A stretch of DNA of 64,000 nt from Clostridia bacterium (GTDB lineage: Bacteria > Bacillota > Clostridia > Oscillospirales > Acutalibacteraceae): contig JAFSBZ010000006.1 in assembly GCA_017437005.1 (NCBI GenBank), positions 1 to 64,000 on the forward strand, in the 5' to 3' direction. Numbering within the stretch: the first letter of the stretch is position 1; every line of letters starts with the position of its first letter. The position numbers and the translations under genes were made by a program. Positions 44,401 through 52,611 of this stretch are shown here, piece by piece. The notes beneath the pieces were generated by a model. The model was given only the letters and a program-made list of their open reading frames with translations. It was not told the DNA's origin and ran no database searches.

Positions 44401-46368
44401 GAATTTGTAAACAAGGCTAATGCGGAAGCAAGCGTAAATGCTAACCTTCGTAGAAACGGAACATACGGTTTTGCTTGTTACGCAACCGGCACAGGCGGTG
44501 CGCTAACCCTTTACAAACGTACAGCGGCTGCTATGACTACCTATTACTTTACAAGTGCAGGCGAAACTCCTGATTACACAGTAACAGCCAATGCAAACGA
44601 CGATACCTTTGGCACAGTAACCGTTAGCGGCACAACCGTTTCCGCAACACCAAACGAAGGTTATACCGTTGCAGGCTACAGTATTGTAAGCGGTACTGCT
44701 GCCGTTACACGAGAGGGTAACACCTTCTTTGTGACACCGGAAAGCGACGTTGAAATTACGGTTAATTTTGAAGCGCTTCCAACATATACCGTAACTTTTG
44801 TTGAAAACGGCGCTGAGGTTGGAACCGACTCCACCTATAGCGGCGGATTTATCAAGCTTCCCGAATATAGCGGCGAGTTAGATGAATATACCACCTTTAA
44901 CGGTTGGGCAGAAAAAGAAGACGAAACCGACTCTACAAAAATATATGCTGCAAAGGCAACCTACGCAGTTACCAAAAACGTAACATTATATGCACAGTTT
45001 ACAGTTACCGAACCTCCTGTGGTTGAGTCTGACCACTACTTTACAAAGGTAACCGAGGACCAGACAGACTGGACAGGCACATACCTTATTGTTTATGAGG
45101 CGGGCAGCATCGCATTTAACGGCGCTATGGCAGACAAGCTTGATGCCGAAGGCAACGGTGTGGGCGTTACAATAGCTGACGGTAAAATCGCCGCAACCGA
45201 TGCTAATATTGCGGTATCCTTTGTAGTAGAAAAAATCGAAGGCGGATACACAATCCGTTCAAAGAGTGGCTTATACTTTGGTAGCGAAAGCGACACCAAC
45301 AGCTTGCTTAGCAACGCTACAAAGACCTACTTTAACAATTTTGCAATAGATGCTGACGGCAACACCACCGTAACAGGCGAAGGCGGCGCAATATTGCGTT
45401 ACAACGCAGCAAGCAATCAAAACCGTTTCCGTTTCTATAAGACAAGTTCTTACACCAGTCAACAGCCAATCGCACTCTATAAGCTTGATGTTGCTACCAT
45501 GTTCGGCGCTCAGGTAAAAGTAGATGCAGATATTACAATAAAATATTACGTTGATGTAACAAATAGTGAAGGTATTAGTGCGGGCGACCTTGTAATGCAG
45601 TTTATCATAGACGATGAAGTCGTTGACACAGTAGCAGGAACAGAGAAAGACGGTAAGTATGTGTTTGATTTGGCACATCTTGCTCCACAGCGCATAACTG
45701 ATGTAATTAAGGCTGAACTTTTATATAAAGGTACATTGATTGATGTTAAGGACGACTATAGTATTAAAGAAAATGTGTTAGCAATACTTGAGGCGAATCC
45801 TACAAATACCAGCTTAAAACGCTTTGTTTCAGACCTGCTTTATTATGGCGAGGCCGCGCAAAACTATACAAAGTATAACACCGACAACCTTGCAACAAAC
45901 GGACTTACAAAGGGTGAAGACGGCGATATTTACGCTGTTGATGAAACAATTTTGCCCGAAGCAAGTGATAGCGTGTTTAATTTATCAGCAACCACAGGTG
46001 ATGCAGGATTTAAATCTGCTACCGTTTGGTTTGATTCTACCAATAGTCTTATTGTAAAGGTTAGCAAAAGGACCGAAGATACTGCCGTTAAGGTTTATGT
46101 AACACCATATGGTGGTACAAAAGTCGAACTTGATTACAATAGCGATATCGGCGGCTACAAAACAGCCGACATTGGCATTACCGATTTTGATAAAGAATAT
46201 AAGTTTGAGCTCTGTGACGAGGGTGGCAATGTTATCCAAACGCTTACCTATAGTGTTAACTCATACGCATATTCAATTTACAAAAAATACGAAAGCGATG
46301 ATACTTCAACTATGAAAGCACTCGCGCTTGCACTCTTTAGACTTGGTCAGTCGGCTAAAGAACTTTAA
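41422..46368 (+). CDS. Large secreted endonuclease I family protein with repeat domains
   Basis: A 1648-residue exported protein with a signal peptide ending near TQAAS (about residue 31). The endonuclease I domain (about 60-290) contains DTWNREHTWPNSKGD with the catalytic His, DLRGDVARIILYQYVRW, and DPVDTWEMGRNDAVEAI. It would degrade extracellular DNA or RNA. Beta-rich modules follow, including two copies of a YLIVYDSG/YLIVYEAG domain (about 895-1035 and 1205-1355) and two YxxTFxExG repeats like the Listeria-Bacteroides type. The C-terminal ~250 residues form a domain seen in clostridial surface proteins. No dockerin, LPXTG or SLH anchor is seen. Start behind AAGGGG. Confidence 0.88.
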   Translation: MKITIKKSLAVILALVMCVSMFFRLDFVTQAASYIYNWGTRGTVATELSENAEAFYTENDVALSELLALSGSSTESGVPSSALYTTLHDLMESNHDNVTSYDGTRDLYRYTDCENGGSPSTISSFYSGAAIGPDWDGGDTWNREHTWPNSKGDLAGNGENDIMMLRPAATSENGSRSNKAYGESTGYFNPNIGSYDLRGDVARIILYQYVRWECTNTGSSYNSTGIFGTDGVIESQEMLLDWLQADPVDTWEMGRNDAVEAITGTRNVFVDYPELGFDLFDEAVPTGYTTPSGGADVDGSTGSGDDNTGDTSSTTGKNVVFELGENGEATHSDGSSQTSYTETVDGYTLNITDGTKFYTGARDEKGNSAIKMGTSSAAGSFSMTVPADVTKVIFKVAGYKAKTVTVSVNGTSQAITTTSDNGAYTDVEVDTTSTKTITFTTGTNYRCMIDSITYVVPGSSSEDGDKVYVDEDSVVISGASSAFAEDTVVTAVVITSGDSFDTANTALADMAFKKIYEITATNGGTAVQPESPLTITFDIPTGYNVDNTYIVYIDESGVVETLETLEKTETTISAQISHFSTYAVVDTTEVSGGEETVEVEATINFNSSSFIETGATAQIWSENGVTVTTNKGTYTGAFYTTISDHTRWYNGHEIVTEYTYPISKIVFTTTGTSYTTLLANSLTSSGLGTVTSSGTTITLELTTPSETVTFSHVNSATRVKSMTLTAQKPADGGDTTEAVITPTVNNTAYGSVELSGNYIIATPNDGYEVIGYEVVSGTATVTQNGNNFTVEADADVTVQINFAARTQYTATFKEMGSTTSTQTAYSGDSITLPTLTSDDYTVVGWVAAEIDGETTDKPTVYNAGSNFAVTGNVTFYALYSRTQAGGSGESDVFAEYTGAITEGDYLIVYDSGAMKASVTSSRLDYTEVTVSGNSITSPDASLIWTVTADGSYYTLYNESTGKYAAGTGAKNKAQLLSAVEDKARWTVSGTATYEFVNKANAEASVNANLRRNGTYGFACYATGTGGALTLYKRTAAAMTTYYFTSAGETPDYTVTANANDDTFGTVTVSGTTVSATPNEGYTVAGYSIVSGTAAVTREGNTFFVTPESDVEITVNFEALPTYTVTFVENGAEVGTDSTYSGGFIKLPEYSGELDEYTTFNGWAEKEDETDSTKIYAAKATYAVTKNVTLYAQFTVTEPPVVESDHYFTKVTEDQTDWTGTYLIVYEAGSIAFNGAMADKLDAEGNGVGVTIADGKIAATDANIAVSFVVEKIEGGYTIRSKSGLYFGSESDTNSLLSNATKTYFNNFAIDADGNTTVTGEGGAILRYNAASNQNRFRFYKTSSYTSQQPIALYKLDVATMFGAQVKVDADITIKYYVDVTNSEGISAGDLVMQFIIDDEVVDTVAGTEKDGKYVFDLAHLAPQRITDVIKAELLYKGTLIDVKDDYSIKENVLAILEANPTNTSLKRFVSDLLYYGEAAQNYTKYNTDNLATNGLTKGEDGDIYAVDETILPEASDSVFNLSATTGDAGFKSATVWFDSTNSLIVKVSKRTEDTAVKVYVTPYGGTKVELDYNSDIGGYKTADIGITDFDKEYKFELCDEGGNVIQTLTYSVNSYAYSIYKKYESDDTSTMKALALALFRLGQSAKEL

Positions 46369-46385
46369 GAAAGGGGTAATTAAAA

Positions 46386-46538
46386 ATGAATAATAAAAAT
46401 AATAATCGCCCCTTTGAGCAGGCACAAATAGAAATAGTTAAAATCCTTTCTTGCGACGTTATAACCGCAAGTTACACAGGGGCCGACCCGTTCCCAGGCG
46501 AAGATGATGAATTTACTACGAACTATTGGGATAATTAA
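46386..46538 (+). CDS. Small peptide gene, 50 aa, ending acidic
   Basis: ATG at 46386 behind AAAGGGG, 17 bp after the nuclease stop. The product begins MNNKNNNRPFEQAQIEIVKI and contains LSCDVITAS, then GADPFPGEDDEF; it has no signal peptide. From memory, short clostridial proteins with a DVITAS core recur near secreted proteins; I know no function. A strong terminator follows, so it shares the nuclease transcript. Confidence 0.65.
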   Translation: MNNKNNNRPFEQAQIEIVKILSCDVITASYTGADPFPGEDDEFTTNYWDN

Positions 46539-46559
46539 GATTACAAGCATATATTAAGC

Positions 46560-46593
46560 AAAACCGCGAAACAAAACCTTGTTTCGCGGTTTT
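46560..46593 (+). terminator. Terminator of the nuclease-peptide operon
   Basis: A 15-bp perfect stem, AAAACCGCGAAACAA (46560-46574) with its complement (46579-46593), loop AACC. Confidence 0.9.
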
Positions 46594-46607
46594 AACTTTG
46601 TCATTTC

Positions 46608-46636
46608 TTGACAATTGAGTATAGTTGCTATAAAAT
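46608..46636 (+). promoter_or_regulatory. Promoter of the alkaline phosphatase
   Basis: A consensus TTGACA (46608-46613), 17 bp and TAAAAT (46631-46636). Confidence 0.8.
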
Positions 46637-46663
46637 TATAATATAAAATTTGGGGGATTTGTT

Positions 46664-47809
46664 ATGAAAAAATTATTAGCGCTTATTTTATCAATTATAC
46701 TTATATTTACCTTCACATCCTGTGGTAACATCGAGCCAGAAGGCTGGTATACAGAGGGCGAGATAGTATTAAGTAAAAGACAGGTTCAAAAAATTATAGA
46801 TCAGGAATTTACAACACCAAAAAATGTAATACTTATAATCGGTGACGGTATGGGACCTAACGATATTACTCTGGCGCAAGAAAATGTAACAGGAGTTTAT
46901 GATTTTGGTCTTGTCTTAAATCAAATAAAAAATACAGGTTTTGCTACTACCCATTCCGCTAACGCTGATGTTACCGATTCTGCGGCATCGGGTACCGCAC
47001 TTGCAACGGGAGTTAAAACAAATAATGACTATATAGGTAAAGACCCTGACGGAAACGATTTAAAAAATGTGGCAGAAATCGCTCGTGAACAGGGCAAAAG
47101 GATTGGAATTATCACCGATGAGGACCTTTCAGGAGCAACACCAACCGCATTTGTGGTACATAATATTTCCCGTGAAAACTCAAAAGAACTTGCCAACGCT
47201 ATGGTAACGTTTAAACCCGATGTCCTTATGTGTAAGGATTACACAAGCACTTCTGCATTGCTCGAAGGCGATGCGCGTAAAATTTTTGATAACGAATATC
47301 TCGTTGCAAAGGATTTTAAACGATTTAAAGAAACATTGGATACTGACCCTGAGTGCAAAAAAGCATTTTTTGGTTTTTTAGAAGGCTTTTCAACCGTTCC
47401 GTCATACAATCTTGCTCAGTGCGCGCAGGTTGCATTTAAAAGGCTTAAAAATGACAAGGGATTTTTCCTTATGATTGAAAGCTCGGGCACCGACAAATTT
47501 GGCCATAAAAACAATATAAACGGTAAGCTTAGCAGCGTTGTTACGCTTGACCGAACAGTTGCGGCAGCGCTTGCTTTTATGAAAAACAATCCCGACACGT
47601 TGCTTATAATAACATCAGACCACGAAACAGGCGGTGTTAAATTGCCAGAGGGTGATGAAAAACTGACCGATTTACTCACCGTTACCAGTCACACCGATAC
47701 ACCGGTACGAGTTTTTGCAGTGGGAAAAGGCAGTGAGTATTTTAAGGACAAAACGGTAGACAATACCGATATTGCAAAGTTTATAATAAAAACGGTAAAA
47801 GGCGAATAA
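46664..47809 (+). CDS. Alkaline phosphatase lipoprotein
   Basis: A 381-residue PhoA-type phosphatase anchored by a lipobox (FTSC, lipid Cys near residue 20). The metal and nucleophile motifs are IGDGMG, VTDSAASGTALATG (nucleophile Ser) and SDHETGG, with a late TSHTDTPV His. It releases phosphate from monoesters outside the membrane. Next to a secreted nuclease, it could strip phosphate from nucleotides released from DNA. The start follows TTGGGGGA. Confidence 0.92.
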   Translation: MKKLLALILSIILIFTFTSCGNIEPEGWYTEGEIVLSKRQVQKIIDQEFTTPKNVILIIGDGMGPNDITLAQENVTGVYDFGLVLNQIKNTGFATTHSANADVTDSAASGTALATGVKTNNDYIGKDPDGNDLKNVAEIAREQGKRIGIITDEDLSGATPTAFVVHNISRENSKELANAMVTFKPDVLMCKDYTSTSALLEGDARKIFDNEYLVAKDFKRFKETLDTDPECKKAFFGFLEGFSTVPSYNLAQCAQVAFKRLKNDKGFFLMIESSGTDKFGHKNNINGKLSSVVTLDRTVAAALAFMKNNPDTLLIITSDHETGGVKLPEGDEKLTDLLTVTSHTDTPVRVFAVGKGSEYFKDKTVDNTDIAKFIIKTVKGE

Positions 47810-47887
47810 AGAACAGCATAGTAAATGTCAATTTTTGTAAAAATGCTTTGAACATCTTATAAAAAGGCTATTTAAACGTGATAATAC

Positions 47888-47919
47888 AGCAGTATAGCAT
47901 CAAGCTATACTGCTTTTTT
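47888..47919 (+). terminator. Terminator after the alkaline phosphatase
   Basis: An 11-bp perfect stem, AGCAGTATAGC (47888-47898) with GCTATACTGCT (47904-47914), then TTTTT. Confidence 0.9.
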
Positions 47920-47955
47920 ATATTAACTGCTCGCTGTAGTGTTAAAAAATGTGCA

Positions 47956-47988
47956 TTTCAATTTTTCTTCAATGTTGCTTTATATAAT
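47956..47988 (+). promoter_or_regulatory. Promoter of the ABC pair with 11-bp-spaced direct repeat
   Basis: TTTCAAT (47956-47962) and CTTCAAT (47967-47973), offset by 11 bp, cover the -35 zone; TATAAT is at 47983-47988. The repeat recurs before the VTC gene. A short palindrome GGAAT-GAA-ATTCC follows at 47999-48011. Confidence 0.65.
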
Positions 47989-48029
47989 TATGTAACATGG
48001 AATGAAATTCCAAGAAAGGAAAGAAAATT

Positions 48030-49676
48030 ATGTACATTATCAAAAACGCGCTCCGGTGTATTAGTAGATCAAAAGGGCGCAATGTTTTAATCGGTATTAT
48101 AACGCTTGTAATTTCTGTGTCTGCTTGTCTTGGCTTGTCTATCCGACAAGCCGCTGAAAGTGCTAAAGAAAACACGCTTGCTGAACTGAGTATTACAGCC
48201 ACCATATCTTATGACAGAAGCTCTATGATGAACAACATTATGGGTGGTGGCGCACCGACTGGTGGCGGTTTTGACCGTAACCAATTTAAAGATATGATGG
48301 GGAATGCGTCTTCGCTGACCCTTGAAGAATATCAAACATACGCAGATGCTGAGTCGGTGCAGGATTTTTATTATACACTAACTGCAGCTTTTAACGGTAA
48401 TGATGCTTTAGAACCGGTAACCGATGAAACCGAGGATGAAGAAAGCGGTTCGGTTTCAGGTCAGGGTGGTTTTGGCGGAGGTTTTCCCGGTGGTAACCGA
48501 GGCGAAAAAGGAATGTTCAGCTCGTCCGATTTTTCAGTTATAGGTTATAGTAGCGACAATGCTATGAGCGCATTTGTTGACGGTACGGCTTCCGTTTTGG
48601 AAGGCGGTACTATGTTCAGTGAAGGCACAACCGATAAAGAATGTGTTATTTCCGAAGAACTTGCCATTTACAACGACTTGAGCGTAGGTGATACGATTGT
48701 TCTCATCAACCCATCTCTTGATACCGAAGCCTACGAACTCAAAATAGTAGGATTATATACAAGTAGCGCAAACAATGATTTTTCTGCATCAATGTTCGGC
48801 AAGAGCCAAGACCCTGCCAATCAGATCTATATGAGTGCGGCCGCATTGCAGACCATTCTCGATGCTTCGGATGAGGTTTCTACAACCGTTACCGATGAGA
48901 ATACTGGCAGAGAAAGTGACAGCGCAGTTACCGGCTCTATCTCGGCAACCTATGTGTTCGCAAATACAGAAAAATATTATGCTTTTGAGGAAGAGGTTCG
49001 TACGCTCGGTCTTAATGATTCTTATACCGTCTCATCTCCTGATATAACAGCTTTTGAGAATAGCTTGACTCCACTGAACACCCTTAGCACAATGGCGGGT
49101 TGGTTTCTTGTTGTTATACTTATCATAGGCGCAATTATCCTCGTTGTCCTAAATATATTCAATGTACGTGAGCGAAAATACGAGGTCGGTGTGCTTACTG
49201 CAATGGGTATGAAAAAATGGAAAGTTGCTACACAATTTATATGTGAGATCCTTGTCGTTACGATGATTGCTGTAATTATTGGTGCCGGTATAGGTGCGGT
49301 AAGCTCCGTACCTGTTACCAATGCTCTTTTAGCAGGACAGGTAGAAAATCAAACTTCACAACAGATGCAAATGGATCAAAATTTTGGCCGCCCTGGGAAT
49401 ATGGGCGGAGGTATGCAACAAGTGCCCGACAGTAATTTACAAGGTGGAGATGTTTCTAAAACGCCAGATAATACCGGTGGCGGAAGAAACAATCGTTTTG
49501 AAAGTATGTTTAGTGGTGCGGCAGACTATATTACCGAAGTAAATTCTGCAATGAACTTAACTGTTGTGTTACAAATGCTTGGTGTAGGGTTGTTGCTTAC
49601 CTTAGTGGCAAGTTTAGCTTCGGTGTTATTTATTATGCGATACGATCCGTTGAAGATACTTGCAAACAGAGATTAA
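48030..49676 (+). CDS. FtsX-like ABC transporter permease (MacB type)
   Basis: A 548-residue permease. A first membrane helix (about 18-36) is followed by a large extracytoplasmic domain (about 40-350), then three helices (about 355-382, 400-432 and 508-530), the MacB/FtsX topology. Two Gly/Met/Pro-rich stretches stand out: GGFGGGFPGGNRGEKG near 148-163 and GRPGNMGGGM near 450-459, the latter like DRPGDMGGGM in the beta-helix lipoprotein downstream. It pairs with the ATPase 15 bp downstream. Export of a peptide or lipid, or signalling, is possible; the substrate is unknown. Confidence 0.88.
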   Translation: MYIIKNALRCISRSKGRNVLIGIITLVISVSACLGLSIRQAAESAKENTLAELSITATISYDRSSMMNNIMGGGAPTGGGFDRNQFKDMMGNASSLTLEEYQTYADAESVQDFYYTLTAAFNGNDALEPVTDETEDEESGSVSGQGGFGGGFPGGNRGEKGMFSSSDFSVIGYSSDNAMSAFVDGTASVLEGGTMFSEGTTDKECVISEELAIYNDLSVGDTIVLINPSLDTEAYELKIVGLYTSSANNDFSASMFGKSQDPANQIYMSAAALQTILDASDEVSTTVTDENTGRESDSAVTGSISATYVFANTEKYYAFEEEVRTLGLNDSYTVSSPDITAFENSLTPLNTLSTMAGWFLVVILIIGAIILVVLNIFNVRERKYEVGVLTAMGMKKWKVATQFICEILVVTMIAVIIGAGIGAVSSVPVTNALLAGQVENQTSQQMQMDQNFGRPGNMGGGMQQVPDSNLQGGDVSKTPDNTGGGRNNRFESMFSGAADYITEVNSAMNLTVVLQMLGVGLLLTLVASLASVLFIMRYDPLKILANRD

Positions 49677-49691
49677 GAAAGGAGAACGGTT

Positions 49692-50345
49692 ATGGCTATT
49701 TTATCACTTCAAAATATTAGTTTCTCGTACGATACAACCCCCGTATTACAAAATGTTTCATACGAATTTGAAAAAGGAAAAATGTACTGCATTGTAGGTA
49801 AATCCGGCGCCGGCAAAACTACGCTTTTGTCACTTCTTTCAGGACTTGCCTCGCCAAGTAGTGGAGAAATTATCTATGATAATAAAAACATTGCCAAAAT
49901 TGATAAATATATCTTTCGTTCTAAATATATCGGAGTGGTGTTTCAAAGTTTTAATTTGATTACCAAATATACAGCGCTTGAAAATGTTGTTTTATCAATG
50001 GATGTGGCAGGATATAAAACAAATAGCAAAAAACAAAGAGCGATAGAGCTTCTTCACAGCGTTGGACTTGAAGAGGCCGAAGCTAACCGTCGCGTGCTAA
50101 AATTATCCGGCGGTCAGCAACAACGTGTTGCTATTGCCAGAGCTCTTTCTTATAACCCTGATATCATTCTTGCTGACGAACCTACAGGAAACCTCGATAC
50201 CGAAACACAAAATGAAATTATGAGTATTTTTCGCGAACTTACCAATCAAGGAAAATGCGTTATTTTGGTAAGTCATTCGCCAGAGGTTGCGGCGATGTGT
50301 GACGAACGATATGAACTGATAAAACCCAATCAAGCAAAAAAATAA
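49692..50345 (+). CDS. ABC transporter ATP-binding protein (LolD/MacB type)
   Basis: A 217-residue ATPase with Walker A GKSGAGKTT (about 36-44), signature LSGGQQQRVAIARAL, Walker B ILADEPTGNLD and the switch His in LVSHSPEV. It belongs to the family that partners FtsX-like permeases such as its upstream neighbour. The strong ribosome site AAAGGAG precedes the ATG. It ends 17 bp before a 58-codon ORF. Confidence 0.94.
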   Translation: MAILSLQNISFSYDTTPVLQNVSYEFEKGKMYCIVGKSGAGKTTLLSLLSGLASPSSGEIIYDNKNIAKIDKYIFRSKYIGVVFQSFNLITKYTALENVVLSMDVAGYKTNSKKQRAIELLHSVGLEEAEANRRVLKLSGGQQQRVAIARALSYNPDIILADEPTGNLDTETQNEIMSIFRELTNQGKCVILVSHSPEVAAMCDERYELIKPNQAKK

Positions 50346-50362
50346 AAAGAGGGGGATAAGCA

Positions 50363-50539
50363 GTGTCAAACAGTAAAGGTAAATCCCAAAACAAAACATA
50401 TCGGTGTTGGATAAGCAATGACGATAGAATTATTTCTTTTAGCAACATTGACGGATACGAACTTAAAGAGTTTGATGATTTTTTAGAATTTCAGGAATAT
50501 TATTACCGCAAAACGTGTTGGGGATATCGAGTAAAATAA
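50363..50539 (+). CDS. Small ORF, 58 aa, aromatic-rich, unrecognised
   Basis: GTG start at 50363 behind AGAGGGGGA. The product reads MSNSKGKSQNKTYRCWISND, followed by an acidic centre and a terminal CWGYRVK. It has two CW pairs, seven Tyr and no signal or membrane segment. The ribosome site, 17-bp spacing after the ATPase and balanced composition support a real gene. It precedes the response regulator promoter. Confidence 0.6.
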   Translation: MSNSKGKSQNKTYRCWISNDDRIISFSNIDGYELKEFDDFLEFQEYYYRKTCWGYRVK

Positions 50540-50555
50540 TTGTTTTAAAAAATGT

Positions 50556-50584
50556 TTAACACATATATGTTTTTATGATATAAT
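50556..50584 (+). promoter_or_regulatory. Promoter of the two-component system
   Basis: TTAACA (50556-50561), 17 bp and TATAAT (50579-50584) with extended TG. Confidence 0.75.
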
Positions 50585-50606
50585 TGTTTTACATGGAGGT
50601 GTAAAA

Positions 50607-51290
50607 ATGCGACTTTTACTCGTTGAAGATGAAAAAAGAATGGCACAGGCGCTTTGCGAGATTTTGCGACTTGAAAAATATGAGGTAGATCATTACGATA
50701 ACGGTATTGACGGATTAAACGCTATATTAAGTGATATTTATGATATTATAATTTTAGATGTTATGCTACCCGGAAAAAACGGCTACGAAATTTCAAAGCA
50801 AGCTCGTAGCGAAGGCATTACCACCCCTATACTTATGCTTACGGCTAAGGCAGAAGTAGACGACAAGGTAACAGGTCTTGACAGTGGCGCCGATGATTAT
50901 CTTACAAAACCTTTTATGACAAAGGAATTACTTGCACGACTTCGCGCTTTAGGTAGGCGAAAGCTTGGCACTACCGATGGAGTGTTGCGCTTTTCGGACA
51001 TTTTGCTTGACACAAACACCTTTACTCTATCTTGTGTAAAAAGTGGGCAAAGCGTTAGATTATGCGAAAAAGAATATAAAATTCTTGAATATTTGATTGC
51101 AAATCGTGGGCAAATTCTAACGCGTGAACAACTTGCAGTAAAAATATGGGGTTTTGAAAGCGAAGCGGAGTATAACAACGTAGAGGTATATATGTCATTT
51201 ACACGTAAAAAGCTTGCGTTTGTGGAATCAAGAACCGAGATAAAAGCAGTGCGTGGTATAGGATATGAATTGAGGTGTGCCGATGTTTAA
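50607..51290 (+). CDS. OmpR/PhoB-type response regulator
   Basis: A 227-residue regulator. The receiver domain has the acidic pair near residues 7-8, phospho-acceptor Asp51 in IIILDVMLPG and Lys near KPF at about 100. The C-terminal winged helix ends with KAVRGIGYELR. It overlaps the histidine kinase start by 8 bp. Regulators of this class bind direct repeats spaced 10-11 bp, as seen in the promoters at 47956 and 52543. Confidence 0.94.
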   Translation: MRLLLVEDEKRMAQALCEILRLEKYEVDHYDNGIDGLNAILSDIYDIIILDVMLPGKNGYEISKQARSEGITTPILMLTAKAEVDDKVTGLDSGADDYLTKPFMTKELLARLRALGRRKLGTTDGVLRFSDILLDTNTFTLSCVKSGQSVRLCEKEYKILEYLIANRGQILTREQLAVKIWGFESEAEYNNVEVYMSFTRKKLAFVESRTEIKAVRGIGYELRCADV

Positions 51291-52530
51291 AAAATCAAGG
51301 CGAAAAATCGTCGCTTCAATTATGTGTATTCTTGTGCTTTTGTGGGTTGGAACGTTAAGCGTGATTTACACATCAAGTTATTTAGAAATGAAAAATCAAA
51401 ATAATCGTATGCTTAAAGCCCACGCAGAAATGTACACTCTTCAGCAATCCACAAACCAATTTCCTGTGGCAAGACCGCGACCTGACGGTAATTTAAACCT
51501 CAATCCTGGATTTGATCCCGACTCACCAAAATTTAGGCTGTCTACATTTTATTCGGTTGCAGTTTCGTATGAAGGTGAGATTCTTGACACAAAAAATAAT
51601 TCTCCGGCGGTTCATACTGATGATGACCTATGCAAATTAGCACAACACATTATAAACGGAGAAAAAACAAGCGGAAAAGAAAATAATCTTGCCTATTATA
51701 AAGTGGATAAGGGCGGTTATATCCTTGTTGCGTTTATGGATAACACTGTTGTAAACGAAAGTGCAATGACATTGTTTAGATACACTCTTATTTTTGGCGC
51801 AGTTGCTATGATTTTGTTCTTTTTTGTATCGGTGTTTCTTGCCAAAAAAATCGTAAAACCGTTGGAAGAAAGCTACCAAAAGCAAAAACAGTTTATCTCT
51901 GATGCGGGTCACGAACTAAAAACGCCTGTAGCGGTGGTAAGCGCAAACGCCGAGCTTTTATCTCGCGAGTTAGGTGATAATCAATGGCTTCAAAATATTC
52001 AGTATGAAAACGAGCGTATGGGAACGCTGGTATCACAGCTTTTACAGCTCGCCCGCACCGAAAACGTTACGCCTCAGATGGAGCACGTTGATTTAAGCCG
52101 ATTAATTTTTGGCGAGGCGCTTCCTTTTGAAAGCGTTGCTTTTGAAAAGGGACTCACGTTAAAAAGCGATATAAAGGATAATATTTGTGTTTGCGGTGAC
52201 AGCGCGCAGCTTAAACAAATAGTTGCAATACTGCTTGACAACGCTATCGAGCACAGCAAAGAAAACTGCGACATACAATTAAAATTAATAAAAGAGCACG
52301 GCTTTGCAACGCTTTCGGTTATAAATTGCGGCGATGAAATTCCTTTGGAAGAATGTCATCGTATTTTTGAACGTTTTTACCGTGTGGATAAAGCCCGCGG
52401 CGGAGACGATAAGCACTATGGTCTTGGGCTTGCTATTGCAAAAGCGATTGCCACCTCGCACAAAGGGCATATAGAGGCGCTTTGTTATGATGGCCTTGTC
52501 GAGTTTATAGTACAAATCCCAGCGTTATAA
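51283..52530 (+). CDS. Sensor histidine kinase
   Basis: A 415-residue membrane kinase: helix 1 at about 10-30, an extracellular sensor of ~130 residues containing ARPRPDGNLNLNPGFDPD, helix 2 at about 163-187, the H-box DAGHELKTP with His210, the N-box LLDNAIEHS and the G-box HYGLGLAIAKAI. ATG at 51283 follows GAGGTG. The sensor is not a recognised type; its Pro/Asn/Gly-rich loop recalls the low-complexity loops of the flanking permease and lipoprotein. Confidence 0.93.
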   Translation: MFKKSRRKIVASIMCILVLLWVGTLSVIYTSSYLEMKNQNNRMLKAHAEMYTLQQSTNQFPVARPRPDGNLNLNPGFDPDSPKFRLSTFYSVAVSYEGEILDTKNNSPAVHTDDDLCKLAQHIINGEKTSGKENNLAYYKVDKGGYILVAFMDNTVVNESAMTLFRYTLIFGAVAMILFFFVSVFLAKKIVKPLEESYQKQKQFISDAGHELKTPVAVVSANAELLSRELGDNQWLQNIQYENERMGTLVSQLLQLARTENVTPQMEHVDLSRLIFGEALPFESVAFEKGLTLKSDIKDNICVCGDSAQLKQIVAILLDNAIEHSKENCDIQLKLIKEHGFATLSVINCGDEIPLEECHRIFERFYRVDKARGGDDKHYGLGLAIAKAIATSHKGHIEALCYDGLVEFIVQIPAL

Positions 52531-52542
52531 ATATTTTTAAAA

Positions 52543-52599
52543 TTTCAATAAAATTTCAATCTTTCCCCTGTACAATTATATAACATTAAGGTACAGGGG
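52543..52599 (+). promoter_or_regulatory. Promoter region of the VTC operon: direct repeat plus inverted repeat
   Basis: TTTCAAT at 52543-52549 and 52554-52560, offset 11 bp, with TACAAT at 52571-52576 as a likely -10. CCCCTGTAC (52565-52573) and GTACAGGGG (52591-52599) form a 9-bp inverted repeat that could hide the ribosome site or act as an operator. Confidence 0.6.
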
Positions 52600-52611
52600 G
52601 ATTTATTTTTT

